From: Phycisphaeraceae bacterium
Lineage (GTDB): Bacteria; Planctomycetota; Phycisphaerae; Phycisphaerales; Phycisphaeraceae
Assembly: GCA_028277745.1 (NCBI GenBank)
Contig: JANQFR010000076.1
Span: 1 to 64,000 of the forward strand
DNA length: 64,000 bases
Direction of reading: 5' to 3'
Part shown: in pieces, positions 26,164-33,883 of the stretch
Position numbering within the stretch: position 1 is the first letter of the stretch
Layout: every line of letters starts with the position of its first letter
Notes under the pieces: model-generated
Seen by the model: the letters and a program-made list of their open reading frames with translations, nothing else
What the model was told of the DNA's origin: nothing
Databases searched by the model: none
Position numbers and translations under genes: made by a program

Positions 26164-26259
26164 GCGGCATGGGAGACGACGGTGGGGCGGGTCGTGGGGC
26201 AGTGTGAAATCGCAGGGGCTGACCAGCAGCATTGAACCCAGGCGTGAGGACCCGCGAGG

Positions 26260-26303
26260 TTGACAGAGGGCCGTCATTACTGATAATGATAATTTATTAT
26301 CAG
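26260..26303 (+). promoter_or_regulatory. Sigma-70 promoter overlapped by a Fur-box-like palindrome
   Basis: TTGACA (26260-26265) and GATAAT (26282-26287) are 16 bases apart. The -10 lies in a palindrome with 8-bp arms CTGATAAT (26280-26287) and ATTATCAG (26296-26303). Read as hexamers, it is GATAAT-GATAAT-TT-ATTATC, against the classical Fur arrangement GATAAT-GATAAT-C-ATTATC. It is AT-rich in a GC-rich region. Binding here would block RNA polymerase at the -10. Confidence 0.55.
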
Positions 26304-26331
26304 CTTTGCTACTCTCATCGGAAGCCTCGCC

Positions 26332-26544
26332 ATGCAAACCCCATGTTCTCACTGTCCTTACGAAGCGATCGGCACCGAGGCGGCCTCGGCCTGCGTGGAA
26401 TGCGGCAGCGTCGCCGTGGCCGGCGCATCGATGAGCCTGCCGATGATGCTTCTCATCGCCGGTTCGATCGCGTTGGTGTGCGTCGTCGCATCGCGCCTGC
26501 CCCTTGGGCGAATGGTGTTCGGGCGGCGTCAGGTGTCCGCCTAA
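26332..26544 (+). CDS. Small zinc-ribbon-like membrane protein
   Basis: A 70-residue protein. The N-terminus holds two CxxC pairs (C5/C8 and C21/C24), as in a minimal zinc ribbon (CSHC and CVEC). A single hydrophobic helix follows near residues 37-54 (MMLLIAGSIALVCVVASRL), with a short basic tail. ATG 26332 is preceded by GGAAG eight bases upstream. It is the only gene downstream of the Fur-box-like promoter at 26260-26303. A role in metal homeostasis is inferred from that promoter and the Cys pairs; no family was recognised. Confidence 0.6.
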   Translation: MQTPCSHCPYEAIGTEAASACVECGSVAVAGASMSLPMMLLIAGSIALVCVVASRLPLGRMVFGRRQVSA

Positions 26545-26655
26545 CGCCGGCGTCCGCCGGTTGGATTTCAGACTGATCTACACACCTCGGGGTAGGAGAT
26601 GAGGCCGGTTGCGCAGCGGCGCTTTCCCTGCGCTCCGCCGCGGGCGGTTGCCCTT

Positions 26656-27129
26656 TCACCTGGCCCCGGCGATGGCCTCGCCGCATTCGGGGCATGTCGG
26701 AGAGCCGAGCCCTCGGGTCGGGTAGCCGCACGCGACGCAGCACCCGCGTCGCCGGCGTCGCCGTCTCACCACGGCCGGGATCGCCGCCGCGGTGGCCATG
26801 AGCACCCAGCCCAGGAGAACCCCCACCACGCCGTACGTAACGTGTTGATAGGCAAGCCGGTGGAGTTCCTCACCATGGCTAAGCCCCATTTCAAGGTTGA
26901 AGTTATACACTTGCTCGAATAGCCACTTGTCGAATGCAGTCCAATGCTGCCAGCGATCCTCAAAATGCTGCCAGCCATCCCCCCAAACACTCGCGTTCAG
27001 CGTCCAATCAAGCCAATCGGCCCGCCAGGCAATGCCAAGCATGACACCACCGCTGACAAACGCGGTGATCGACAGGGTCAGCAAACATGTGCGTAATCGT
27101 TTCGTTGCGGGTCTCCGTGTTTGGACCAA
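26656..27129 (-). CDS. Membrane protein with C-terminal zinc ribbon
   Basis: A 157-residue protein. Helix 1 is near residues 13-36 (LLTLSITAFVSGGVMLGIAW). A soluble W/H-rich loop (residues 37-90) and helix 2 (YGVVGVLLGWVLMATAAAI) follow, then an R8 stretch and the zinc ribbon CVACGYPTRGL...CPECGEA. The CxxCGY.xRG...CPECG ribbon is very common in planctomycete small membrane proteins. It is paralogous to the adjacent gene at 27139, which lacks the ribbon. It starts at TTG 27129, nine bases after the upstream stop. Function is unknown. Confidence 0.75.
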   Translation of the reverse strand: MVQTRRPATKRLRTCLLTLSITAFVSGGVMLGIAWRADWLDWTLNASVWGDGWQHFEDRWQHWTAFDKWLFEQVYNFNLEMGLSHGEELHRLAYQHVTYGVVGVLLGWVLMATAAAIPAVVRRRRRRRGCCVACGYPTRGLGSPTCPECGEAIAGAR

Positions 27130-27138
27130 AGCGGGTCG

Positions 27139-27528
27139 TTACGTCATGACCGTTGTCCGCCGTTTTGCTGTCGCCGAGACCGCGAGATATGCAGCTAATG
27201 CGATCCAACTGCAGATCGCCAACAGGCCGCTGACCCCCATCAGTCGATATGAGAGTTGATGGACCTCATCACCATAAGGCGGCCTGGACGAAAGTGATTC
27301 ATAACGCCAGACCCGCCTGACAAGCCACTCGTCAAACCAAGTCCAGTGTAAATCATCGTCGAGAAAAAGACTTTCCCTCGCGACCATGGCCTGATCAAGC
27401 CGCTCGGCTCGCAGGGCGACGCCAAACAGGGCGACGCCGCCCACGAACGCGGCGATCGAGAGGATCAACAAAGTGGTGCGCAGGCGTTTCGTGGTGAGTC
27501 CCCAGGCGTTGGCCGCGGCCAACTTCAT
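27139..27528 (-). CDS. Membrane protein, paralogue of the adjacent gene
   Basis: A 129-residue protein with the same plan as its downstream neighbour: RLRTTLLILSIAAFVGGVAL against RLRTCLLTLSITAFVSGG, then a W/F-rich loop with WTWFDEWLVRRVW against WTAFDKWLFEQVY. A HQLSY-like stretch and a second helix follow. It ends just after a short basic tail, with no zinc ribbon. The two genes look like a tandem duplication in which one copy lost or never had the ribbon. Function is unknown. Confidence 0.7.
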   Translation of the reverse strand: MKLAAANAWGLTTKRLRTTLLILSIAAFVGGVALFGVALRAERLDQAMVARESLFLDDDLHWTWFDEWLVRRVWRYESLSSRPPYGDEVHQLSYRLMGVSGLLAICSWIALAAYLAVSATAKRRTTVMT

Positions 27529-27534
27529 TCAACA

Positions 27535-27852
27535 TCACCCGCCATCTCGTTTCGCTCCTGCCTGGCAGCCATACGGGCCAGCGCTAGACGATGAATGACT
27601 TGCCTCGTCGTTATTGAGGTCTTCATGGGGCGTTGGCTCGCCCGAGATCTCATCGCCTTCACAGCCGGTCCGTGAGCGGAAAAACATGAACAGCGCCACG
27701 ATAAATGCCAGTAGAGAGACAAACGGCATAACGATCGGCTGATTGGCGTCGAACAACAGGGCCCAGGCGCCCTGGGCGGGGAACGTAACATAGTCGGGCG
27801 GAATGTAGATCAGACTATTCATGAACCCGTCCGTATTGTCGGTGCAGTCCAT
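27535..27852 (-). CDS. Small single-helix membrane protein
   Basis: Up to 105 residues. One hydrophobic helix (PFVSLLAFIVALFMFFRS, near residues 43-60) precedes a hydrophilic S/G/D-rich tail. It ends six bases before the start of the paralogous membrane gene at 27528, so the three genes form one minus-strand unit. Start choice is uncertain: ATG 27852 lacks a ribosome-binding site, and ATG 27822 is in frame. No family was recognised. Confidence 0.55.
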   Translation of the reverse strand: MDCTDNTDGFMNSLIYIPPDYVTFPAQGAWALLFDANQPIVMPFVSLLAFIVALFMFFRSRTGCEGDEISGEPTPHEDLNNDEASHSSSSAGPYGCQAGAKRDGG

Positions 27853-27928
27853 TGATTGTAATAGTTTGACGGCACAATTCAGAGGAAGCCGGGGTCATCT
27901 AAGCATGACTCTGCCATCTGCCGTCTCC

Positions 27929-27958
27929 CAGCCCGGCCCTGCGGGCCGGCGCTAAACG
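27929..27958. repeat. Dispersed hairpin repeat, family D copy 2
   Basis: The exact reverse complement of the 30-base element at 20307-20336 (stem CCGGCCC-GCA-GGGCCGG). It begins 5 bases past the stop codon of the MazG-like gene. Confidence 0.8.
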
Positions 27959-27963
27959 AGGGC

Positions 27964-28287
27964 TCATTTGGTCCCCTTCGGCCCGTCGCCGTCGAGGTAC
28001 TTCTTGCGAACGGCGGCGGCGAGGTCCACGTCGTTGATGTTGGCCAGGGTGCAGAGCCAGGCGAGGACGTCGGCGAACTCGCCCTCGAGGTCTTCGTGGG
28101 TCGACCCGCCGGAGGTGTCGCCGCCCTCGCCGGCGACCTTGTGGAGCGTGGTCGCCAGCTCGCCGATCTCTTCGATCAGCCACATGAAGGTGCCGGGCGT
28201 GCCGCGGGCGGCGTCGGTGGGGTGGTAGCGGTCGTAGATGAACCGCTGGAAGGCTTCGAGCGTGAGCGGCGGATCGTGGTCGGGCAT
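27964..28287 (-). CDS. MazG-like nucleotide pyrophosphohydrolase
   Basis: A 107-residue single-domain all-alpha NTP pyrophosphatase. The metal-binding helix EEIGEL (residues 39-44) and the second helix EFADVLAWL (ExxD) are both present, as in the MazG-like/iMazG group. It would hydrolyse non-canonical or excess dNTPs to dNMP and pyrophosphate. It is divergent from copA with only 34 bases between the start codons. The ATG at 28287 is supported by the domain boundary. A role in house-cleaning is by family knowledge. Confidence 0.85.
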   Translation of the reverse strand: MPDHDPPLTLEAFQRFIYDRYHPTDAARGTPGTFMWLIEEIGELATTLHKVAGEGGDTSGGSTHEDLEGEFADVLAWLCTLANINDVDLAAAVRKKYLDGDGPKGTK

Positions 28288-28291
28288 GCCG

Positions 28292-28317
28292 GCATCATAC
28301 CCCCGCGGCTATGATGC
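28292..28317. promoter_or_regulatory. Inverted repeat filling the mazG-copA divergent gap
   Basis: GCATCATA (28292-28299) and TATGATGC (28310-28317) form perfect 8-bp arms around a GC-rich 10-base spacer. The whole gap between the two start codons is 34 bases. It could be a shared operator or an RNA hairpin at the copA 5' end. It does not match the CueR or CopY operator patterns I know. Confidence 0.4.
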
Positions 28318-28321
28318 GGAG

Positions 28322-30520
28322 ATGGACACCGGCCTGACCACCGCCCGGCTGCACGTGGCCGGGATGCATTGCGCCTCGTGCGTCAACCACGTCGAGAAGA
28401 AGCTCAAGGCGGTGAGCGGCGTGCGCGACGCCCGGGTGAACCTCGCGACCGAGACCGCGACCGTCGAGGTCGAGCGCGACACGCCGATGTCGGTCCTGCT
28501 CGACGCGGTCAAGGCGGCCGGCTACGAGGGCGTCGCCCAGACCCCCCACGACGGGGCGGCCGATCACGCTCACCACGACGGCGGCCACGATCACGACCAC
28601 GGCCCGGCCAACGCCGCCGCTCGGCCGCCGATCGTCTGGATCGTCGGCGCCGCCCTCGCGGTCCCCGTGTTCCTGATGGGCATGACCTGGATGAGCCCCG
28701 TTTCGGCGTGGATTCAGCTCGCCCTGGCGACGCCGGTGCAGGTCATGCTCGGGTATCCGTTCTACGTCGGCACGTGGAACGGCCTACGCCGCCGGCGGGC
28801 GGACATGGACAGCCTTGTCGCCATCGGCACGACCGTCGCGTTCCTCTACAGCGTCGACGTCGTGGTCCGCGGCGGCCACTTCGTCTACTTCGACACCGCG
28901 GTCACGATCCTCGTGCTGATCGGCCTGGGCAAGTGGCTCGAGGCCCGCGCCCGCCACGCCGCGGCGTCGGCGATCGCCGGGCTCATGGCCCTGCGCCCCG
29001 ACAAGGCGACCGTGATCCGCGACGGCCGCGAAGTGGAGGTCGAGGTGGACGATGTCCAGGTCGGCGAGCATGTCGTGGTCAAGCCGGGGCAGAAGGTCCC
29101 CGTCGACGGCAAGGTGATCGAGGGCCGCTCGAGCGTGGACCAGTCCATGGTGACCGGCGAGTCGATGCCGGTGGAGGTGGCGTACTTCGACCCGGTCTAC
29201 GGCGGGACGGTCAACGGGGCGGGCGCGTTCACGATGGAGGCGACCGCGACCGGCTCGGGCACGCTGCTGGCGCAGATCGCGGCGATGGTGACCGAGGCGC
29301 AGGCGAGCAAGGCGGACGTGCAGCGGATCGCCGACGCGGTGTCGGGGGTGTTCGTGCCGATCGTGCTGGTGATCGCGGCGCTGACGCTGCTGGGCTGGGG
29401 GGTGTTCAGCGGGTATTGGGTGTTCGCGATGACGTGCGCGATCGCGGTGCTGATCGTGGCGTGTCCCTGTGCGCTGGGGCTGGCGACGCCGACGGCGATC
29501 ATGGTGGGGACGGGCCTGGGCGCTCAGCGCGGGGTGCTGATCAAGGACGCGGCGGCGCTTGAGCGGGCGGGCCGGCTGACCGACATCGTGCTCGACAAGA
29601 CCGGCACGCTGACGACCGGCCGGCCGGAGGTGACGGGGGTGGTCACGCTGGACGGCGCGGTCGATGAGGGGGAGGCCCTGCGGCTGGCGGCGGCGGTCGA
29701 GCGGCGGAGCGAGCACCCGCTGGGCCAGTCGGTCGTGCAGGCGGCCGAGCAGCGCGGGCTCGACGTGCCGGAGGTGACCCAGTTCACGTCCATCACCTCG
29801 GGTGGGGTGCTGGGCGTGGTCGGCGAGCGGCGGGTGATGGTGGGGCGGCTGTCGGCGTTGCGCGAACGCCGTGTCGAGGATGTGGACGTGTTGACCCAGC
29901 GGCTCGGCGAGGTGCTGGGCGGCGCAAGGACGGCGGTCGGCCTGGCGGTCGACGGCAAGGCGGCGGGGCTGATCGCGTTCGCCGACCGGCTCAAGCCCGA
30001 GGCGCCCGAGGTGATCGAGAAGCTCAAGGGGATGGGCCTGCGGCCGGTGCTGATGAGCGGCGACCACCGCGAGGCCGCCGAGGCGGTGGGCGGCCGGCTG
30101 GGCATCGACGAGGTGCTGGCGGAGGTGATGCCGTCGGACAAGCGGGCGAAGGTGGCGGAGCTGCGCAGGGCCGGCCGGGTGGTGGCGATGGTGGGCGACG
30201 GGATCAACGACGCGCCCGCGCTGGCGGAGGCGGACATCGGCGTCGCGATGGGCGGCGGGACCGACATCGCCGCCGAGGCGGGTCACGTGGTGCTGGTGGG
30301 CGGCGACCTGCGGGCGCTGGCGACGGCGGTGCGGCTGAGCCGGGCGACGATGCGGCGGATCTACGTCGGCCTGTTCTGGGCGTTCGCCTACAACCTCGCG
30401 CTGATCCCGCTGGCCGTCGCGGGGCTGCTGCACCCGATGTTCGCCGCCGCGGCGATGGCGTTCAGTTCGGTGAGCGTGGTGCTCAACGCGCTGTGGCTGC
30501 GGTGGTCGTGGAAGGATTGA
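28322..30520 (+). CDS. copA: Copper-exporting P1B-type ATPase
   Basis: About 732 residues, exporting Cu(I) from the cytoplasm. One N-terminal HMA domain carries GMHCASC (C17, C20). A His-rich linker (DHAHHDGGHDHDHG) follows. The membrane part has the CPC ion-binding motif (ACPCALGLATPTA), the phosphorylation site DKTGTLTTG, the P1B-specific HP (SEHPLGQS) and the hinge GDGINDAPAL. The last helices show YNLALIPLA and MAFSSVSV, the Y-N/M-S-S pattern of Cu(I) transporters. ATG 28322 has GGAG directly adjacent, so initiation is unusual. A family B hairpin follows. Confidence 0.94.
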   Translation: MDTGLTTARLHVAGMHCASCVNHVEKKLKAVSGVRDARVNLATETATVEVERDTPMSVLLDAVKAAGYEGVAQTPHDGAADHAHHDGGHDHDHGPANAAARPPIVWIVGAALAVPVFLMGMTWMSPVSAWIQLALATPVQVMLGYPFYVGTWNGLRRRRADMDSLVAIGTTVAFLYSVDVVVRGGHFVYFDTAVTILVLIGLGKWLEARARHAAASAIAGLMALRPDKATVIRDGREVEVEVDDVQVGEHVVVKPGQKVPVDGKVIEGRSSVDQSMVTGESMPVEVAYFDPVYGGTVNGAGAFTMEATATGSGTLLAQIAAMVTEAQASKADVQRIADAVSGVFVPIVLVIAALTLLGWGVFSGYWVFAMTCAIAVLIVACPCALGLATPTAIMVGTGLGAQRGVLIKDAAALERAGRLTDIVLDKTGTLTTGRPEVTGVVTLDGAVDEGEALRLAAAVERRSEHPLGQSVVQAAEQRGLDVPEVTQFTSITSGGVLGVVGERRVMVGRLSALRERRVEDVDVLTQRLGEVLGGARTAVGLAVDGKAAGLIAFADRLKPEAPEVIEKLKGMGLRPVLMSGDHREAAEAVGGRLGIDEVLAEVMPSDKRAKVAELRRAGRVVAMVGDGINDAPALAEADIGVAMGGGTDIAAEAGHVVLVGGDLRALATAVRLSRATMRRIYVGLFWAFAYNLALIPLAVAGLLHPMFAAAAMAFSSVSVVLNALWLRWSWKD

Positions 30521-30535
30521 CCCGTTGGCAGCGTT

Positions 30536-30615
30536 AAGCCGGACCTGAGCGCAGCGAAGGTCCGGATGGCTTGGGCCGGTCGTATCCGGACCTTCGCTGC
30601 GCTCAGGTCCGGCTT
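30536..30615. repeat. Dispersed long hairpin, family B copy 1
   Basis: 80 bases: two 32-base arms in perfect inverted repeat (starting AAGCCGGACCTGAGCG, ending GCTCAGGTCCGGCTT) around a 16-base loop. At the variable stem position this copy has GCGCAGCG paired with CGCTGCGC. It fills the convergent gap between copA and purK. Related copies are at 47259 and 53784. Confidence 0.95.
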
Positions 30616-30623
30616 CAAGGGGG

Positions 30624-31805
30624 CTACCTTTTCAGCGCATCGCGGGCGGCGATGACCTTGGCGCGGGCCTCGTCGGGCGTGTCGGCCATGGCGACGAGGT
30701 GGCCCATCTTCCGGCCCGGGCGGGCCTCGTGCTTGCCGTAGAGGTGGAGCTTGACGTCGGGGAGGGCCAGCAGGGCGGGCCAGTCCGGCTCGGCGGGTTC
30801 GCCGGCGTCGTTGAACCACAGGCCGCCGAGGAGGTTGGCCATCGCGGCGGCGGGGCGGAGCAGGGACGGGTCGCCCAGGGGCAGGCCGCAGACGGCGCGG
30901 AGCTGCTGCTCGAACTGGCTGGTGACGCAGGCGTCGAACGTGTAGTGGCCCGAGTTGTGCGGGCGGGGGGCGAGCTCGTTGACGATGAGCTGCTCGGCGC
31001 CGTTTTGCTTAACCAGGAACAGCTCGACGGCCAGCACGCCGATGAGGTCGAACCGCTCGGCGATCCGGGTGGCGATGTCGACCGCCGCGGCCTGGGTGGC
31101 GTCGCTGACCCGGGCGGGGGCGATGGTGACGTCGAGGATGTGGTTGGCGTGCTCGTTTTCGGCGGCGGGGAAGCAGGCGGTCTGGCCGTCGGCGGTGCGC
31201 GCGATGATGATCGACATCTCGCGGTCGAACGGGACGAAGCCCTCGAGCACGGCCTCGGGCGGGTCGAGTTGGCGCCAGGCGTCGGCGGCCTGCGCGGGGT
31301 CGTCGATCCGCACCTGGCCCTTGCCGTCGTAGCCGAACTCGGCGGTCTTCAGGATGCACGGCGCGCCGAGTTTCTCCATGCCCGCGGCCACGTCGTCGGC
31401 GCTGCGGCAGACATGGAACGGCGCGACCGGCACGCCGGCGTCGTCGCGCAGGAACTCCTTCTCGCGCACCCGGTGGCGGCACGTGTGCAGCACCCGCGGC
31501 GAGGGGTGGATCGCCCGCACCTTGGTGATCGCTTCGAGCGTCTCGGCGGGCACGTTCTCGAACTCGAAGGTCAGCACGTCGGCGGTCTCGGCGAACTTGC
31601 GGACCGCGTAGGCGTCGTCGTAGGGGTGCGTGGCCTGGTAGTCGCCGCAGTGGGCGGTCGGGCAGTCGGCGACGGGGTCGAGCACGTGCAGGCGGTAGCC
31701 CATGCGCTTGGCGGCGATGGCGAGCATGCGCCCGAGCTGGCCCCCGCCGAGCACGCCGACCGCCCCGCCGGGGAGCACGATGTTGTCCTGGGCGGTCGCG
31801 GTCAT
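30624..31805 (-). CDS. purK: N5-carboxyaminoimidazole ribonucleotide synthase PurK
   Basis: A 393-residue ATP-grasp enzyme converting AIR, ATP and bicarbonate to N5-CAIR in purine synthesis. The N-terminal [20 protein letters not shown] is the PurK signature, followed by [29 protein letters not shown] and [18 protein letters not shown]. Length and motif order are normal. ATG 31805 overlaps the purE stop (ATGA), so the pair is translationally coupled. It uses bicarbonate; a beta-carbonic anhydrase is encoded elsewhere in the window. Confidence 0.96.
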   Translation of the reverse strand: MTATAQDNIVLPGGAVGVLGGGQLGRMLAIAAKRMGYRLHVLDPVADCPTAHCGDYQATHPYDDAYAVRKFAETADVLTFEFENVPAETLEAITKVRAIHPSPRVLHTCRHRVREKEFLRDDAGVPVAPFHVCRSADDVAAGMEKLGAPCILKTAEFGYDGKGQVRIDDPAQAADAWRQLDPPEAVLEGFVPFDREMSIIIARTADGQTACFPAAENEHANHILDVTIAPARVSDATQAAAVDIATRIAERFDLIGVLAVELFLVKQNGAEQLIVNELAPRPHNSGHYTFDACVTSQFEQQLRAVCGLPLGDPSLLRPAAAMANLLGGLWFNDAGEPAEPDWPALLALPDVKLHLYGKHEARPGRKMGHLVAMADTPDEARAKVIAARDALKR

Positions 31806-32302
31806 GGCAGCTCCGACTGGTCCAGCACGCTCTGGGTCTGTTCGTCGCGGAACGCCTGGACGCGCTGCGCCAGCGTCTCGTCATGTGTGGCGAGGATCTG
31901 GGCGGCCAGGAGCCCGGCGTTACGCGCCCCCGATTCGCCGATCGCCAGCGTGCCCACGGGGATCCCGCCGGGCATCTGCGCGATCGAGAGCAGCGAGTCG
32001 ATCCCGTTGAGGGCCCGGCTCTTCACCGGCACGCCCAGCACGGGGAGGATGGTTTTGCTGGCGCACATGCCGGGGAGGTGCGCGGCCCCGCCGGCGCCCG
32101 CGATGATGACCTTGAGGCCGCGCGACGCGGCGGTCGAGGCGTACTCGAACAGCAGGTCCGGCGTGCGGTGGGCGCTGACGACTTTCATCTCGTACGCCAC
32201 GCCCAGCTCGCCCAGCGCATCGGCGGCCTTCTGCATGGTCGGCAGGTCGCTGGTTGAGCCCATGATGATGCCTACGCGCGGCGGGCGGTCGTCGGTGTTC
32301 AT
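31802..32302 (-). CDS. purE: N5-CAIR mutase PurE
   Basis: A 166-residue class I PurE that shifts the carboxylate of N5-CAIR to give CAIR. Conserved blocks are [24 protein letters not shown] (the catalytic His), [14 protein letters not shown] and [10 protein letters not shown]. Presence of purK next door confirms the bacterial two-step route. The start overlaps the stop of the small His-rich membrane gene at 32299-32302, and its stop overlaps purK, making a tightly coupled three-gene unit. Confidence 0.97.
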   Translation of the reverse strand: MNTDDRPPRVGIIMGSTSDLPTMQKAADALGELGVAYEMKVVSAHRTPDLLFEYASTAASRGLKVIIAGAGGAAHLPGMCASKTILPVLGVPVKSRALNGIDSLLSIAQMPGGIPVGTLAIGESGARNAGLLAAQILATHDETLAQRVQAFRDEQTQSVLDQSELP

Positions 32303-32547
32303 CGTGGCGTTTCCTCGCGTTGGACTCTGCGTCGAACCGCGGACCGGACGGCCCAGGCGGCCATCACGACGCCGGCCGCCCCCGCGATGACCGCCACGCC
32401 CAGGATCGGGATCGCCGTGGCGTGATCGGCCGGATCACCCACGTGCACGTGGGCCGGGCCGGGATGGGCGATGGCCGTCCCGGGTCCGGGAAAAAACGTC
32501 AAAAGCGGGAGTAAACCCGTCAAAATCCGCACAAATGGGCGTGTCAT
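32299..32547 (-). CDS. Small exported His-rich membrane protein
   Basis: An 82-residue protein. A signal-like N-terminal segment ([22 protein letters not shown]) is followed by [15 protein letters not shown], which has five His in a short span. One hydrophobic helix ([21 protein letters not shown]) and a basic tail complete it. ATG 32547 is the second in-frame Met. The stop overlaps the purE start, so it would be cotranslated with purEK. The His cluster between two membrane segments could bind a metal. No family was recognised, and its link to purine synthesis may be only positional. Confidence 0.55.
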   Translation of the reverse strand: MTRPFVRILTGLLPLLTFFPGPGTAIAHPGPAHVHVGDPADHATAIPILGVAVIAGAAGVVMAAWAVRSAVRRRVQREETPR

Positions 32548-32683
32548 GCCCGACAGTATACCGCCGTCCGCGGCCGAACTTGGCGAACCTCCACCCGGGG
32601 CCAGGCGTATGACTGGTGGAACCGGGAGGAGCGCCAACGCGGCGCTTCCAATTCTTAAGAGATGTTTTTAGTGAGGACTCTAT

Positions 32684-32911
32684 ATGAAGCCTTATTCCAG
32701 AAAAGATCGTCGGGGTTATCGTAATCTGGCGGCCTCCGCTGTGGCGGCGGGCATTATGTTTATGGGCGGCGCCGCTGTTCCCGCCAACGCCAAGACCATG
32801 ACCGCCCAGTCGACCAAACCCCATCACGCGCCGGCCAACAACGCGATGACGCGATCCGACGACGAAACCTACGGTGATCGACTGGGCGACCTTCTTCGCG
32901 ATGCGCTCTGA
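32684..32911 (+). CDS. Small secreted protein
   Basis: A 75-residue protein. A basic N-terminus (KPYSRKDRRGYRN) precedes a hydrophobic stretch (LAASAVAAGIMFMGGAAV) and the cleavage-like PANAK. The mature part is about 40 residues, polar, ending DRLGDLLRDAL. ATG 32684 has GAGGA eight bases upstream, and a local AT-rich leader contrasts with the surrounding GC. It stands alone between two minus-strand genes. Function is unknown. Confidence 0.6.
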   Translation: MKPYSRKDRRGYRNLAASAVAAGIMFMGGAAVPANAKTMTAQSTKPHHAPANNAMTRSDDETYGDRLGDLLRDAL

Positions 32912-32957
32912 TGATTTGTGTCCGGCCCACGGGCCGACGACAACTTGATTCAACGCT

Positions 32958-32995
32958 CAGACCCCGTGCGGATTTCCCTCCACCGCCGGGGTCTG
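32958..32995. terminator. Hairpin in convergent gap
   Basis: CAGACCCCG (32958-32966) and CGGGGTCTG (32987-32995) form a perfect 9-bp stem with a 20-base loop, immediately before the ABC ATPase stop at 32998-33000. A short CTTTA follows on the plus strand. It probably serves the converging small gene and the ABC gene; it is not one of the dispersed families. Confidence 0.5.
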
Positions 32996-32997
32996 CT

Positions 32998-33861
32998 TTA
33001 TGAATGGACCAGGTCCAGCCACGCCTCGGGCAGCACCTCGAGCCAGAAGCGGCCGTGAACCCGCCGGACGTAGACCTTGCACCCGAACGCGGCGCTGAGG
33101 GTCTCGGGGGTGATCACGTCTTCGGGTCGGCCCTGATGGATGAACCGGCCCCGCTGCATGAGATAGACCGTGCTTGTGCGCGGGGAGAGCTCCTCCACGT
33201 GGTGGGTGATCATGAGCACCGCTGGGGGATTGGGGTGGGCGAGGATGGTCTCGATCGTGGCCAGCACCTGCTCGCGGCCGGCGAGGTCGAGCCCGGCGGT
33301 CGGCTCGTCGAGGATCAGCAGCTCCGGCATGTGCGCCAGGGCGCGGGCGATCAGCGCCCGCCGCTGTTCGCCGGTGGAGAGCAGGCCGAATCGGTGGTCG
33401 AGCCGGCGCCCCAGGCCGACGTTTACGAGCAGGTCGCGGGCCCGCTGCCGTTGTTCGTCGGTGGGTCGGTCGTACAGGCCGACGCTGGCGAAGTAACCGG
33501 TGACGACCGCCTCGACGGCGGTGAGCGAGGCGTCGACCACCGCGCCGGTGACGTGGGCGTCGCCGGCATCGGTGGTGGGGTTGACCACGCCGATGCGGCG
33601 GCGGAGGCGGCGCACGTCGGTCTGGCCAAGCGTTTCGCCCAGCACCCGGACGACGCCCTGGGTCGTGAAGACCTGACCGAGCAAGGTCCGCGAAAGCGTC
33701 GTTTTGCCGCAGCCGTTGGGGCCGAGGATCGCCACGCAATGCCCGCGCGGGATCCGGCACGAGACGCCGTCGAGGATGGTGGTCGACCCCCGCACCACCC
33801 GGACCGACTCGACGTCCACCGCCAGCGGCGAATCCTCCTTGTTTTCCGAACGATCGTTCAT
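32998..33861 (-). CDS. Orphan ABC transporter ATP-binding protein
   Basis: A 287-residue ATPase. Walker A is GPNGCGKTTL, the signature is LSTGEQRRA (C-loop variant of LSGGQ), Walker B is LLILDEPTAGLD, and the H-loop is MITHHVEEL. It resembles the ModF/iron-type soluble ATPases with one NBD and an additional C-terminal strand region. No permease or binding protein is adjacent; the nearest solute-binding lipoprotein is at 53880. The ATG at 33861 is 22 bases from the divergent peptidase start. Its substrate is unknown. Confidence 0.88.
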   Translation of the reverse strand: MNDRSENKEDSPLAVDVESVRVVRGSTTILDGVSCRIPRGHCVAILGPNGCGKTTLSRTLLGQVFTTQGVVRVLGETLGQTDVRRLRRRIGVVNPTTDAGDAHVTGAVVDASLTAVEAVVTGYFASVGLYDRPTDEQRQRARDLLVNVGLGRRLDHRFGLLSTGEQRRALIARALAHMPELLILDEPTAGLDLAGREQVLATIETILAHPNPPAVLMITHHVEELSPRTSTVYLMQRGRFIHQGRPEDVITPETLSAAFGCKVYVRRVHGRFWLEVLPEAWLDLVHS

Positions 33862-33883
33862 ACGGCAGGCTTATACTACCGCC

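Noticed and set aside
28784-30433. 549-residue minus-strand open frame over copA
   Set aside because: H/R/P-rich shadow of the copA coding strand; no domain.
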